Shown: positions 11,963 through 23,279 of the stretch, one piece after another
How the letters are laid out: each line of letters begins with the position of its first letter
How positions within the stretch are numbered: the first letter of the stretch is position 1
Assembly (NCBI GenBank): GCA_022495995.1
Contig: JAFEMH010005389.1
Span: forward strand, 100,832 to 164,831
DNA from: Adenophora triphylla var. japonica
Lineage: Eukaryota > Streptophyta > Magnoliopsida > Asterales > Campanulaceae
Reading direction: 5' to 3'
DNA length: 64,000 nucleotides
Notes under the pieces: model-generated
Database searches by the model: none
What the model was told of the DNA's origin: nothing
Seen by the model: only the letters and a program-made list of their open reading frames with translations
Made by a program: the position numbers and the translations under genes

Positions 11963-14900
11963 ATGGAACACGGGTCATTCACGGATCAATCAGCATCAAC
12001 GTTTGCTTTGGCTGACGAAGATCACACGCTTGCAAATTCTCTGAGATACACTCTCAATCAAGAGTTAGTTTTTCTATCTCTTGTATATGACCATATAATT
12101 TCACGTATTTTCCATGAATTTATTGGGGGGAAACTACCAACAACCTATGCAACGCACTAACACCTTGTTTACAATTAATACATTACAATTAATACAATGT
12201 ACCACAAAGTTACCGCTTAATGCAACGTAATTGTCAAATTCGCAAATAATGCAATTTTCGTTTCAAACAATGCAAAGCACGTTGCATTATTTGAAACAAA
12301 GTTGATAAGTACGTTGCATTAAGAGAGATGTTGTGGTACATTGCATTAATTGTGAATAAAGTGATAGTATATTGCATAAGTTGGTCATTCACTCATTTAT
12401 TGGGTGAAGCTTGTTAGGACCAATCTACTATCTATTAATATAAGTAGTATAAATAGAATACTAGTAATATAAATTTGATACTGAATATATAAAAGATCAA
12501 TTTGTAAAGCAAGAGAGTTAATAAATTAACGAAATGAAAACCTAATAGGCAGTATATATGATCGAATAGAGGCCTGCAAATCTTCGCAGTGTCCTAAGAC
12601 AAAATTTCGTCCCCGCTTGTGCTGCAGTCTCGGACGTTGTCTAGAGGATACAACTATTCTGGACAATTTCTTGCACAAGAACTTGTCCCTAGCGAATCTA
12701 CTTTATGTGCTTTCAGAAGAAAAAGGAAGGAAGAAGATGATAGGAAATTCTGTGTTGTATATCTTTTTTCAACAGCCTTATGTAGTGTTTATATAGTTTA
12801 AGGTTTGATTTTGAACAGACAAATATGTTCAAAACCATCACTCTTTCAACCAAAAATTGTCAATAACTACCATGGTGGTTATGACTTTTCAAAATAGATA
12901 TTATCTATAAATTAAATAATTTATATATAATATTAAATATGAAAAATAATATTACTATATAAATATTTAATTTGGATCAGAAAACCCAAGAGTCTTAAGA
13001 TAAATCTAAGTCACAGACAAATCAGCGAGTTCCATGGCCAACCCATGGAATTGGCTGTTCCTTCAGCATAACCATGGACCATGTACAAAACAGCAAGTTC
13101 CATGGTCTGCCCATGGAATTGGCTGCCCTTATATCTTTTTATTGTTATCATCATTAATTTAATGAGTTCATTAGGTACATGCTTATAAACACCCTTCGTA
13201 TTACATTTTCCTTCCAAAGTGGGATAAATCCCATATACAAGTTCCAACAAAGCTAAAAGATTCTATCAGTTTGTGCTTATTGTGATTCATATAAAGTCAT
13301 TAGCATCTATCCTACATTTCTGCTTCATTATGTTTGCACTGATTTTGTTTTTCCTTGCTTCGTTCTTAATGAGTTGGAAATACTTTAATCCACACTTATT
13401 TCGTGAAAATATGCAGCTTGATTCCAGAAGCATAGCCCAAGCTACCTTATACTCCCTCCGTCCAGCTAAAAGTTACAATCTTTTTATAGACACAACCATT
13501 AAGAAAAGGTGTAAATGGTGAGTGTTTGTGAGTATGATAAGAGAGGTAGGGAATAGTAGGTGTGTATTTGTTGCGAGTATGCAAGTGGGTCCCATTGAAT
13601 AAAAAAAAAAATTATTTTAAAGTTTGTATTTCGGAAAAGTGTAATTTTAGTTGGAACCACCATGATGGCAAATAGTGTAACTTTTAATGGGACGGGGGGA
13701 GTATTCATTTCAAGAATCCTCTTTCTCATTTACATCATGGTTCAATCCAATTGAAAAAAGGTTTTGTATCTTTTCTCGAAGGAGATAAGTAGCCTGAACA
13801 GTGGCTCTATATGGCAATAGAAGTTCATGTTTGAACTTTAAAAAAATTCAGCACCTTAAAAAGATTGACAGTTTGTGTTTACTATGGATAGAAGATTCAC
13901 TCATTCAAAGATTCTTCCCCTGCTAGCATGCCCTAACTTTTGTTGTTCTGTGGAGTCATCCAATGCTAGAGCATTGCACAATCAAAGACTTGATGATTTT
14001 TGTTAAGCTTTTGAAAAGATTCTTGTGAATTTTGACGAACTGTAATTATTTTGCAGTCCTAGGGTATCAGTCTGTGGATACAGCATTCCTCATCCATCAG
14101 ATGCTCTAGTAAATATAAGAGTTCAGACAACTGGTAAGATTTGTGTCTACTTTTTGTTATCATTTTGTTAGTTTTAGTGTTTATTGGTGGATGAGGTCGA
14201 TGTCCTGTCACGATCTTCGAATTCGAGCTTATGATTTCTAGATGCGCCCAGATTGACGTGAAATGTGATTGGGGAGTATAACATTCTCTATTATCTACCT
14301 CCTTTTCCCTTTTTTATATATCCATCCGTCTCATTTGGAGATTCCATTTTCTTCCGTTTATGTTGTCCTTTTAGTCACTTTTCAATTTCCAGGGACACTA
14401 TACATAACTCTCTTTCAGCAAATTAAAAGTCATTCTGCTAATGCAAATTTTGTTATGACCCATTTTAAAGGATGATCATATTCTCTTTAGAAGTTAAAAG
14501 TTTAATTCTCGTGAGAGGTACTTTAGTTACAAATGGTGTGTTGACAGTATATAATGCTTCCTCCCATCCCGCCATTTTTGTTTGTCCCAAAAAGTTAGTT
14601 CCATTTCCAAAATTGATAGGTTAAATCATTAAACTTCCATACTTGCCCAACAAGAAAAAAGAGGGAGTGAAAGAGAGTAGTGTGCAATGAGAACAATTGC
14701 TAGGGGAGTAATGGAGTAATAACTAAACTTCATCAAGGATAGTGATGTAAATGAAAATAAGTTGTTAAAATGTTTGGATAATCAAATGGGACTATCATTA
14801 TGAGATGAAAGGAGTATTCGTTTATTTATTTATTTAATTTTTGCAACGGGGAGGGGTATCGAACCCTTGACCCGAAGAAAAACAAGTGTCTATGTTGGCT

Positions 14901-15148
14901 TTACATTGGTTGTCATACTTGCTATAATCATCAATTTCTAGGGCATCAACTCATTCCTCTTACTTCCATAATAAACTCTCAGTTTAACCTCTTGTGCTTT
15001 GTTTATAGGTGATCCTGCTAACGAAGTACTGAAAGATTCATGCCAAGATCTAATGATGATGTGCCAGCATGTTAGAACCACCTTTGATCAAGCTGTTGTT
15101 GATTTTAAAAACGAGCAACGTCTCGAGGCCATGAACATAAAAGACTGA
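11963..15148 (+). CDS. DNA-directed RNA polymerases I and III subunit AC19 (RPAC2)
   Basis: Three coding exons, 11963-12063, 14057-14133 and 15009-15148, total 318 nt and 105 residues with all junctions in frame. The product has the small RNA polymerase L/Rpb11-type dimerisation fold. It starts with a conserved plant N-terminus (MEHGS) and the signature DEDHTLANSLRYTLNQ, then CGYSIPHPSDALVNIRVQTTG across exons 2-3 and the helical C-terminus LMMMCQHVRTTFDQAV. AC19 pairs with AC40, the alpha-like assembly platform of RNA polymerases I and III in the nucleus. Introns 1 (2.0 kb) and 2 (0.9 kb) are swollen by transposons, including a solo LTR and two MITEs. Length matches the family. Confidence 0.93.
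12163..12362. mobile_element. small foldback element with TGCATTA repeats
   Basis: Ends TTTACAATTAAT and ATTAATTGTGAATAAA are imperfect inverted repeats. The interior has GTTTCAAACAATGCAAAGCACGTTGCATTATTTGAAAC, itself a near palindrome, and many TGCATTA copies. It resembles a MITE but I could not fix the target duplication. Confidence 0.5.
12412..13249. mobile_element. solo LTR in AC19 intron 1
   Basis: 838 bp starting TGTTAGGACC and ending GTTCCAACA, flanked by the 5-bp direct repeat AAGCT at 12407-12411 and 13250-13254. No internal retrotransposon genes are present, so this is a solo LTR left by recombination or a very short element. It contains a duplicated motif GTTCCATGG...CCCATGGAATTGGCTG near 13031 and 13099. 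The superfamily is not determined. Confidence 0.82.
13452..13701. mobile_element. Stowaway-like MITE in AC19 intron 1
   Basis: 250 bp between TA dinucleotides, ends CTCCCTCCGTCCAGCTAAAA and a matching inverted end terminating GGGACGGGGGGAG. Noncoding. Confidence 0.88.
14557..14814. mobile_element. worn Stowaway-like MITE in AC19 intron 2
   Basis: Left end CTTCCTCCCATCCC and right end GAAAGGAG, followed by TA, are degenerate Stowaway termini. The interior has AGTGAAAGAGAGTAG-type sequence typical of the family. Older than its neighbours by divergence of the ends. Confidence 0.55.
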
Positions 15149-15778
15149 AAAACTTTTTATCATCTTTTTTTGTGGATTTTTATACTGAGTCACTAATGTA
15201 AAAGGACGGGGACTCGGATATTAGGCAAGCATTCAACTCAAGTCACCTTCACAAACAAATTGTGACATACTTTTGTGTATTGTAGATTATTCTATCAGGG
15301 GTGAGTACGGTTCGGTATTGGGTAAATCGATATCGTGTATCGAAATATTTCAATTACGGCCATTAGATTTCAATTTTTACCCGTTTGACTTTTCGGTTTT
15401 TCGATTTTCGCTTTCGATTTATGCTCGGTTCGGTTTGGTTTTTAATTACATTGTTTAAACGTTTTAATAGCAATAATGTTTTGTACTTGTTGGGTGATTT
15501 AAAAATTGCTATTTGAACTTTCTAGTCTGATGAAAATAATTTGCTAATTCAAAAATTTAAATAACTTTAAGATAAATTCCCCATATTTAAAAGAAAACGT
15601 AAATGGAAGCTTTTACATTAAACATCTATTAATTGCCATAATGTAAACAATAAAAGAACTTTTTGCAAAACGTCTTCATTAAATTCCATGTTTCTCCTCA
15701 CACAATAAAACATAAACCCATCACCCCTTCCCTTCAAACACATCTCAAACCAAAACCTCAAGTGTTCTAACAACAAAA
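15149..15778 (+). other. AC19 3' UTR and spacer to the next gene
   Basis: No coding sequence. About 15297-15440 contains GGTGAGTACGGTTCGG and repeated TTTCGGTTTTTCG sequence, resembling one end of a hAT-like nonautonomous element with no partner found. The last 100 bp before 15779 are C/A-rich, consistent with a short leader. Confidence 0.45.
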
Positions 15779-16204
15779 ATGACCAAACTACCCCTCTCCA
15801 TCATCTTCCTTGTTCTCCTCAACGGAGTAATCCACTCTCTAGCCCAAGGATTTGACTGGTACGGTGACGGTACTAACAGCTTAAATACCTTGCCATACCC
15901 ATGGGAAGTCGACCAACTACCAAGAGAGCCTCGTGATGACTTTTACAGAGACTTAAAAACTTGCATTAGTGTTTTGACTAAGAAATGTAATAGGCAGCTC
16001 TATTTTTACATTTTCCGGAAGAGGCGGATGAACGAAGGGTGTTGCCAGAAGTTCCTGCAGATGGGAAGGCCGTGCAAGGACTCGTTGGCGTGGACTTTGA
16101 TTCACACCGAGAAGTATGAGAAGTACGAGGGGCATATTCAGGAAAGAAGTGAGGCTGCCTTTAACAAGTGTTCTGAGAATGTGAGGGATTATGGTTGGTA
16201 TTAG
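15779..16204 (+). CDS. secreted prolamin-like (ECA1-type) cysteine-rich protein
   Basis: A single-exon gene for 141 residues. Residues 1-23 form a signal peptide (hydrophobic core IIFLVLL, likely cut after LAQ). The mature part has six cysteines at 62, 70, 88, 89, 99 and 131, giving C-x7-C-x17-CC-x9-C-x31-C, which matches the plant prolamin-like domain of ECA1/egg-cell-secreted-type proteins. Family members are small secreted proteins, often expressed in the female gametophyte or seed. Whether this one acts in gamete interaction is inference. It is convergent with the mS34 gene downstream. Confidence 0.85.
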   Translation: MTKLPLSIIFLVLLNGVIHSLAQGFDWYGDGTNSLNTLPYPWEVDQLPREPRDDFYRDLKTCISVLTKKCNRQLYFYIFRKRRMNEGCCQKFLQMGRPCKDSLAWTLIHTEKYEKYEGHIQERSEAAFNKCSENVRDYGWY

Positions 16205-16701
16205 AGTGTGTTTTTACTCATCTTTAGTTGAAGTTTGAGGGTCTTTTAATTTTAGTTAGTTGAGGGAAAGTTCAGTTTTACATTTTCTTATCAATTAGTT
16301 CAACTTCTCTTTTCAATCATAAATACAAGTTTTTCTTTACAGTAATTCATTTCCAGATTCGATTTAGGCAACGACGAATCTAATTTGACCAATCAAATGA
16401 AACTGGTCGGATTAGGCATCAAAATAATGATCCAGACCCTTAAACCCTTATTCAAGAATGGAAAGCAATTTGTAGCAGCCAATCAAGAAAAAGTTATGGC
16501 AAAGAACCTCACTGCCTGTGTTTCAACAATCAATACAGATTTGATGAAACCAACAGCAATGAACTGATTAATAAAATTCGAAAAGAAAAAAAAAAGTCTT
16601 AATCTAATAAGTCTTCACATGCAAGCTCGTGTCTATCCCTAAACGGATTTTTACACTTCCACGCAAACAAACGCTATCAAGATATTGTAGGGTATAGATC
16701 A
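16205..16701. other. intergenic spacer between convergent genes
   Basis: Contains the 3' ends of the prolamin-like gene (+) and the mS34 gene (-). AATAAAA-like signals occur near 16572. A short open frame at 16385-16567 has no recognisable features and I do not call it. Confidence 0.5.
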
Positions 16702-19700
16702 CTAAGCTGCTTGAATTTCTGTATTAACAGTACCTTCTTCTTCTTGGGTAACTTCTGTTTCCGGAGTGCTTTGTATAGTTTTCAAAGAGTTTGGAATGTA
16801 CCTCCAACAGCGCTTGTGTACCCCACTTATTTTCTTTGGTGCATCTGCAGCTGGCAAACCTGCAGCAAGGCATGTATAACTTGGATCAATCCTAGCGATA
16901 TGAAATACTCCCTCCGTCCCAAAATGAATGTCAGAAAAAGTTTCAAATTCAAGAAATTTGAAACTTTTTCTGACATTCATTTTGGGATAGAGGGAGTACC
17001 AAATTGCTAACCTTGCCGAGTTAACTTCTCAACTAAAACCAAGGATGGAATCAAACGGGTAATGATTAAAAGAACATTTCATGGTTCCCCTATTATCCAT
17101 CCATAAGCATAGAATATTATATGGAAAATAAAAGAAAACTAAAAATTGAATCAATTCATACTATTTGATTATCCTAATGAAAATCTAAAACTTGTTATTG
17201 ATACACCATTATAAATACTATCAATAACATTTTCAGATTTTTCATTAGAATAAGTAAGTTAACCTAAAATTATTGTTCAAAGTTCATTCAAATTGACAAC
17301 AAAATAAGTGGGAACATCATTCCAGTAAGGAGGAAGTATGAGTTTTACAAACCAAAGTTTACAAGTAACTATATTTATCAGACTTGGATTGTCTAGCGTG
17401 CTCCGATCAAGAGCTATTTTCAGAATGCAATATTCTGTCATACCTTATATTGATGCAGTATTCCATCTAATTCATGTTGACTATGTTATATCATGTATCC
17501 CTCCATGTGAAATCTGCTATAATAATAATGTTGCTGACTTGTAGTCTATTACTGATTTTATGGTCCATCATACAGCAAATAAAAAGGTTCATTGGGCTGT
17601 GTATCAGCTCGTGTTGTGCAAATAGGCTGGTACACATCTATGCTCAGCTCAGCTTTATTATGAAACTCCGTAACAGCTAAGGGGGTTTCACCTAATTATC
17701 CCCGAAGATTATTAGATATTTGCATGACTGCATTATTAGCTGTTACGAAGCTTTATAGAGGACTAGCAACTGATATTTATATTTGATACCAGCTAACACT
17801 GGATATATTTTTGGTTCAATAAAATATATTTAGCAAAATGTGGCCATACACTATAATAATTACCCTATTTAGAAATGGGACTATATTTTTGGGACAAACC
17901 ATAGGCACCACTACCAGCTTATAATCAACAAATTATACAATTAATCAAGCTGCAGTAAGCCTTCAGAAGATAATGGAAAGTGTCAAGAAAACACAAGCAG
18001 GAGAATTTCTCCAATCAAGGGGGTGTGATGCAGGAGACAATCACAAAACATATTGCTAATAGTAATGTATCAATATTCTATTCAATCTACAAGTAACTTT
18101 ATTCAAGAACTTTCAAGTCTTCACATCCACTTTCGTTTGAACTATGACTTGTGGTTAGAACTACATCGGCAGGACTTTAAGGAGTTATCGGTAACTAGCT
18201 TCTAGCCTATTTTACAGCGTATATAGAGCACAATGCGGCTACATGAGAGAAATTTGACTATCTAGTTTTTGGCTTTAGACTTCTACTAGTATGTTAGATT
18301 TTCACTTAGTAACTTGAGAAACTTAAGGCTTGAAATGGAATGACAGAAGACTTGCCCAACAGTGCCCCCTCATACAAATACTCCAAAACCACACAAAGTT
18401 CCATGGCCTAAAACTGAGTTACTCAAAATGTCCTAGTCAGCCTCCTGTCCTCGATATGAAGATGATGAAATAATGAGGTATTCTTTCTCAAATAATCAGA
18501 ATTAAACAACTTTGAAGCATCCTACATCGATGTACTCCCTCCGTCCCACCTGAGCTTGCAAAATAACCGTCAAGGCACGGAAATTAAGAAAAAAGTGAAA
18601 AGGATGATGTGTTGTGAGTGTACATAGTTGGGTAAGAGAGAGAAAGTGGGTAGAAAATACTAAGTGGATAGTTGTTGTGAGTATGTCCAGTGGTCCCCAC
18701 TATTTATTAAGTAATAAAAACTTACCTCAAATGGATTTTGCAAGTTCAAGCGGGACACCTAATGGGGTAGTTTATGCAAGCTCAGGTGGGACGGAGGGAG
18801 TATAACAGATGGACACTTGAGATGGACAATAACCACCAATTAGTCGACGGATAATTAGCATCTATCAGGCATCAGATTGCCTGTTCTACAACAGAGATTA
18901 TGATTATCACGAATGGGCAATAGAGTGACCATGAGATGACAATGTGGCCTTGCGTGGCTTGGGTTACGAAGGCCATAGCCCCCAACTTGAAGAGGGAAAT
19001 TCATCACCAAAAGCCGAGTAGAGCCTTCGCCTTAGGAGAAACTAGAAAGAAGAGCCTAAAACCATACTACACAATGTATATTGTAAGATATCGTAGGCAT
19101 TAATCAATATCGTGCAAAGCTACCACTTCACACCCTTTGAACATCAATGTGCATAGGCACATGTTGCATCATCCAATCAAGGGAGTAAAGCCCATAAACA
19201 ACAACACATTATAACGTACAATGTAACAACAGAAACCCAAACCAACATAATACATCTGCCTATATATATATATATATCCCTTCCATAAAATCGTAATTCC
19301 AAAAATACTCGACCCAAACACTAGATCAACAACGATTCACACCATCTCTCTACTCCATTCAATGTCGTAATCCTAATTCCTCTTATGAATTCGGAGGAAT
19401 AACCAAGCACCTTGAATAATTCGAAAATCAGTCTTCAAACATTATTCAGAACGTTGCTTATTATGAATTCACCCAATTTCATATGTAATTTTAGATTTCA
19501 GAACTTAACACTTCAAGAAAAACAAACGCCACCTTAGAAATGAAAACATGATCAGTAAATAACGGAACTTTTGAAGCACTTATATGCACCTATATTCATG
19601 GTTGGCTCCTCGAGTCTTGAATTGCAAATGTCACCTTGTCGGGCACTACAAATCCAAAAATCACCACTAAGATCTAGGCTGTAAATGAGGTCGAGCTTGG

Positions 19701-21373
19701 TCGAGTTTTTCATATTCGAGCTCGAGCTCGTTTAAGAATTATCGAGTTCAAGTTTGTTTTGAGTTCGAGTTGGATTTGTGGTCCGAAATCGAGTTGAATC
19801 GAGTTTCAAGTTGATCGCGAGCTGCTCGCGAGCAACTCAAGTCGTTATCGAATTCGAGTATTAACGAGTCCGGCTAGAGCTTTTGCTCATTTTCTTTTAA
19901 AATATGAAAAATTGAGTTCATAATAAGCTACTCGACTCGAGCTCGAGTGCGAACCGATCATCAACAATGAAATTTTTTGAGTTTTTAACGAGCTAATCGA
20001 GCAGATCTCAAAAAAAATTGATAGGGAACAAAGAAAAATTCAAATTTACTCCGAGCTCAAAACGAGTCGACCGAGAATGAGACGAGTCGAGCACAGTCGA
20101 CTCGAAAATCAGACGAGTTTTAAGATCTTGTTCGAGCTCGAGTCGGGTCACAGCTCGAACTCACTCGAGGTCGAGTTTTTTGGAGCCGATCTCGAGGCGA
20201 GCTTGAGCAGCTCACGAATAACAGCCTTACTAACATCTGATCGACACATGAGAGGCATTCACATAAAGAAAACAGACATTCTATGATAGTGGAGCCAGCA
20301 ATAACCTTATGAAAAACTTGAGACTTCGTTTTACAAGCGATGAAATAGTATAGCTCTCTGATGCTCGGACTCTTTGGTTTACCCCGCCGTACCCGCGTCA
20401 GACACTCCCTATTTTAGTATTGTTGATAAGGATCCGGCGGGGTAAACCAAAGAGTCCGAGCATCATAGGTATAGCTTCAATGCTAGTACTTGGGTCATGA
20501 TCACGGATGAGGCACAACATATGTGGGATTCAAGTTTCAGAAAATTGCTAAGGTGTTGCAACATTTACGTGGGCTCTGATATTGGTCAAGGTTTTTAAGA
20601 TCAGGTTTGAAACCAACACACTTGTCATGGGTTCGGGACACAGAATGCAACAGTGAGAGACTACCGTGTGAAGGAAGTGGGCAATGCAACGGAAAGCAGC
20701 CACCTGCCTCCACCATAGTGAAAATGATGGATTTTGCCTATCCGAACAGCGACATGTTCTTTTGATATATTAAAGGTTTAAGGATATAGCAACCCCAAAT
20801 TAGTGTTCTATTAAAGAATCAAAGCACAAAACTTCATTTCAATGAACCTTTTCAGAGCCACTACACCATCTCTCACAAGAGCATTAAAACACCAATTATT
20901 TTACTTGAACAAAACAAATCACTTATGAAAGATATCAAACCTACCCTCCTTGTGAACGATTCCCCAAGCCTTGCCGTGCTTACCATCCTGCAAAAAAACA
21001 AAGCCCAACTTCTTAACCCTATGGAAATACCTTAAAATAAAACACTTTTTGAGTTTAATCACAATACAAATTCATGAAAGAGTGGGGAAACCTTGTAAAG
21101 ATTGATTTTGGTGATTTGATAGGATACGCCAACCCAATGGGTCTTGGCCATTTGGTAACCAAGTCCCCAGTTTGGTAGAAACTGAGCCACCTCAAATAGG
21201 TTCTTCTTCTTCTTTCTCTTCGGTTTTGTTGATGATGCCGCCACTGGCGTGGAACCTGTTGCTGTAGGGTTTGGGGCTGAGGTACTCAAGTTTCTCATGA
21301 ATTTGAGAGATAACATCCATGAGCTAGCTATTTTCTCAAACGCTGCTGCCCTGGAAACCAGACTAGTCGCCAT
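16702..21373 (-). CDS. mitochondrial small ribosomal subunit protein mS34
   Basis: Minus-strand gene with three coding exons, 21373-21092, 20987-20945 and 16859-16702. They total 483 nt and 160 residues, with consistent phases at both junctions. Residues 1-35 are rich in Ser, Ala, Arg and Leu without acidic clusters, as in a mitochondrial presequence. The core reads LFEVAQFLPNWGLGYQMAKT, VSYQITKINLYK, DGKHGKAWGIVHKEG and GLPAADAPKKISGVHKRCWRY, which I recognise as the plant S34-type mitoribosomal protein. An acidic tail follows. It would act in the mitochondrial small ribosomal subunit. I chose the ATG at 21373 because it begins the presequence; one four codons upstream is also in frame. Intron 2 is 4085 bp and packed with transposons. 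Confidence 0.85.
16908..16996. mobile_element. 89-bp near-perfect palindromic MITE
   Basis: Starts CTCCCTCCGTCCCAAAATGA and ends in its inverse (CAGAGGGAG-type end with one or two changes), between TA dinucleotides. Arms of about 40 bp are almost perfectly complementary around a tiny centre (CAAGAAATTTG). It lies 50 bp from exon 3 of mS34 and would be transcribed in the pre-mRNA. Confidence 0.9.
17094..17337. mobile_element. degenerate MITE related to 457-685
   Basis: Shares TGATACACCATTAT and surrounding sequence with the element at 457-685. The right end AAGGAGGAAG followed by TA resembles a worn Stowaway terminus. The left boundary is uncertain. Confidence 0.4.
18535..18800. mobile_element. 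Stowaway-like MITE in mS34 intron 2
   Basis: 266 bp, TA-flanked, perfect inverted ends CTCCCTCCGTCCCACCTGAG...CTCAGGTGGGACGGAGGGAG. A second internal half-repeat CAAGTTCAAGCGGGACA gives a stepped end. Noncoding. Confidence 0.93.
19675..20229. mobile_element. hAT-like nonautonomous element, GAGCTCG-rich
   Basis: 555 bp with ends TAGGCTGTAAAT and ATAACAGCCTTA, flanked by 8-bp direct repeats CTAAGATC (19667-19674) and CTAACATC (20230-20237), 7 of 8 matching. The 8-bp duplication and the subterminal array of many CGAGCTCG/TCGAG motifs in both orientations fit hAT-type elements. It has no transposase. Confidence 0.8.
20359..20465. repeat. perfect 31-bp inverted repeat
   Basis: Arms 20359-20389 and 20435-20465 are exact reverse complements (outer end TGATGCTCGG, inner end CCCCGCCG) around a 45-nt spacer with CCGCGTCAGACACTCC. 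It would fold as a strong hairpin in the mS34 pre-mRNA. It may be a tiny MITE; no transposon ends are recognised. Confidence 0.85.
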
Positions 21374-22450
21374 TTTCAGTCTCAATCACCTTCACTGGGA
21401 AATCACACGGGTTCAGGGTTCATAAATTATATTCAGCCTTCCTGATCTACTCAATGTACTTTTTGGTCTTTATTAATTTCTTTTGAAAACAACAATGGGA
21501 AATCAGTTTACTCATTTAAGACAGTGTCCAACTTCGACACATTTGAATAAAGGTGAGAATCGTTAAGTAAATTACGCATCTGCCTTCTTAACCTTTAAAG
21601 GTTACTTTGCATCAGTCAAGCCAGCAAAGTGAGGCAAGGACAGTAGAATGGGAAAGAACAAGATGGCATAGTGCAACAAGGAATTACAATTCATAGACAT
21701 AGTCAGGCATTATTTAATGAAAACTACAATTTTTCATTGTTCCACAATTAAAATTAGAATTTTCATTATGGTTGGTGTTAAGATAAATGTGGCAGCATAA
21801 ACCTCAAACACAGCAAATGAAATGCTTAACAATGGTTAAGGGGTCAGTTCCCCCCCCCCCTCAATTGTTTTTTCAAATGCACTTATTTAGCACTAGACAA
21901 TTTACAAATATTGCTTATGAACTTTATAAATTAATATTTTGCTCCCTTTGGACAAAGAAAAAAATAACACTATATTAAAATTTGAACTCCCTTAAAACCA
22001 AATTTAGGTATTATATTAAACAATTCACAGTAGAATGCTGTTACTTAATGTAAACAATTGACACTAGAAAGATTAACAACTTCCATACAGGCAGGCAGAA
22101 GGAAAAGTAATTCAAGCATTGAAAAAATCCCACCCTGTAATTGTTTATAATCAGCATAAATAAACGCTTAATGAGCCAATGTAAGATCGTCCCAATCAAG
22201 AAATGACTTAAACAACAAGAAATTTGAACTTAGTCATTCCAATTTCTGGACAGTGAGAATGCAAACACCAAAAATACCAAGAGAAATGCAGCTAGGGTTT
22301 AGATAAACAATCGCTTACCTGCCAGACAACCACTGATTTCCTGTTTCAACTATTCGGATTCAAAATTACGATGAATGTTCGAAAAAATCAAAGTCCCTTC
22401 TCTTGTCTTCTCCTCCCTGCTAACGGGAAATGGCGGTCGTCGTCCCCGTC
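21374..22450 (-). other. mS34 5' leader with probable leader intron
   Basis: Minus strand: an exon-like segment at about 22319-22440 ends with donor CTGGCAG|GTAAGC at 22318, and a possible acceptor TTTCCCAG lies at about 21394 just upstream of the start codon. Together they suggest a noncoding first exon and a 0.9-kb leader intron. No TATA box was identified. The sequence between has no coding potential. Confidence 0.4.
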
Positions 22451-22576
22451 TTTGTCTTCGGAGGGTTTGTTACAGATGGCAATTTGCACTATTACTAACG
22501 GATTGTGAAAAAAATTGTTGGGTTTAACCCGCGAGTTATAATAGAGGTGCCTTAAAAACTTTTTAAATTAATACTA

Positions 22577-22983
22577 CTTCCTCCGTCCCAGATCATGGGT
22601 ATATGGGATGAATTTTACGCTTCTTAAGAAATTTTTAAAAAAATAAATTAAAGTTAAATGTGGGATATGGAATAGTAGTTAAATGTGTGATAGAGAATAG
22701 GAGAGAGAATGTAAAAGTTAAATATGTGATAGGGAATAGGAGAGAGAATGTAAAAGTTAAAAATATTTAATAGGAGAGAGAATGAGTGGGAGGAATAGTA
22801 GTTAAATGTGTGGTAGGGAATAGGAGAGAGAATGTATAAGGGTATAATAAATGGTTTTTTTGTAAATATATAGAGTTGATAAGGGTATAAATATATTCAA
22901 AAACTTGTCATTTATGGAAATGAACTCTTGGTCTGGGACGGACCAAAAGGGAAAAATGAACCCTTGGTCTGGGACGGAGGGAG
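22577..22983. mobile_element. Stowaway-like MITE, 407 bp
   Basis: TA-flanked, starting CTTCCTCCGTCCCAGATCATGG and ending GTCTGGGACGGAGGGAG. The interior repeats GGGAATAGGAGAGAGAATGTA several times, and an internal second copy of the end (GTCTGGGACGGACCAAAAGG) lies near 22930. Same family as the one at 25805-26488. Confidence 0.88.
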
Positions 22984-22988
22984 TACTA

Positions 22989-23272
22989 CTCCCTCCGTCC
23001 CATTAGTATTAGCACAAACACTGTTTGCGCGAAAATTAAGGAATATGATATTTTAATAAAATGTTGTGAGTGTAAAAGAATGAGTGGAGAGAGAATGAGT
23101 GGAGGGTGTAATAAATTATAATGGTGTTGTGAGTATTAAAATAATGTAGGAGAGAGAATAAGTGGGGTTGGGTGAATATTTTATTAATATAAAATTTCCT
23201 TTTTGGGAGTGTGCGGATATTAACGGGACGCCCAAAAAGGAAAGTGTGTTAATATTAGCGGGACGGAGGGAG
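22989..23272. mobile_element. Stowaway-like MITE, 284 bp
   Basis: TA-flanked, ends CTCCCTCCGTCCCATTAGTA and AATATTAGCGGGACGGAGGGAG. It is an inverted, closely similar copy of 24148-24431 (same length). Confidence 0.9.
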
Positions 23273-23279
23273 TATATAT

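Larger units (their letters stand above)
16860..20944 (-). other. mS34 intron 2, transposon-rich
   Basis: 4085 bp between donor GTAGGT (minus strand, at 20944) and acceptor TGCTGCAG (at 16860). It holds MITEs at 16908-16996, 17094-17337 and 18535-18800, a hAT-like element at 19675-20229 and a hairpin at 20359-20465. A short inverted repeat CGTAACAGCTAA lies at 17669-17680 and 17736-17747. The rest (17340-18530, 18801-19670) is AT-rich with no genes. Confidence 0.8.
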
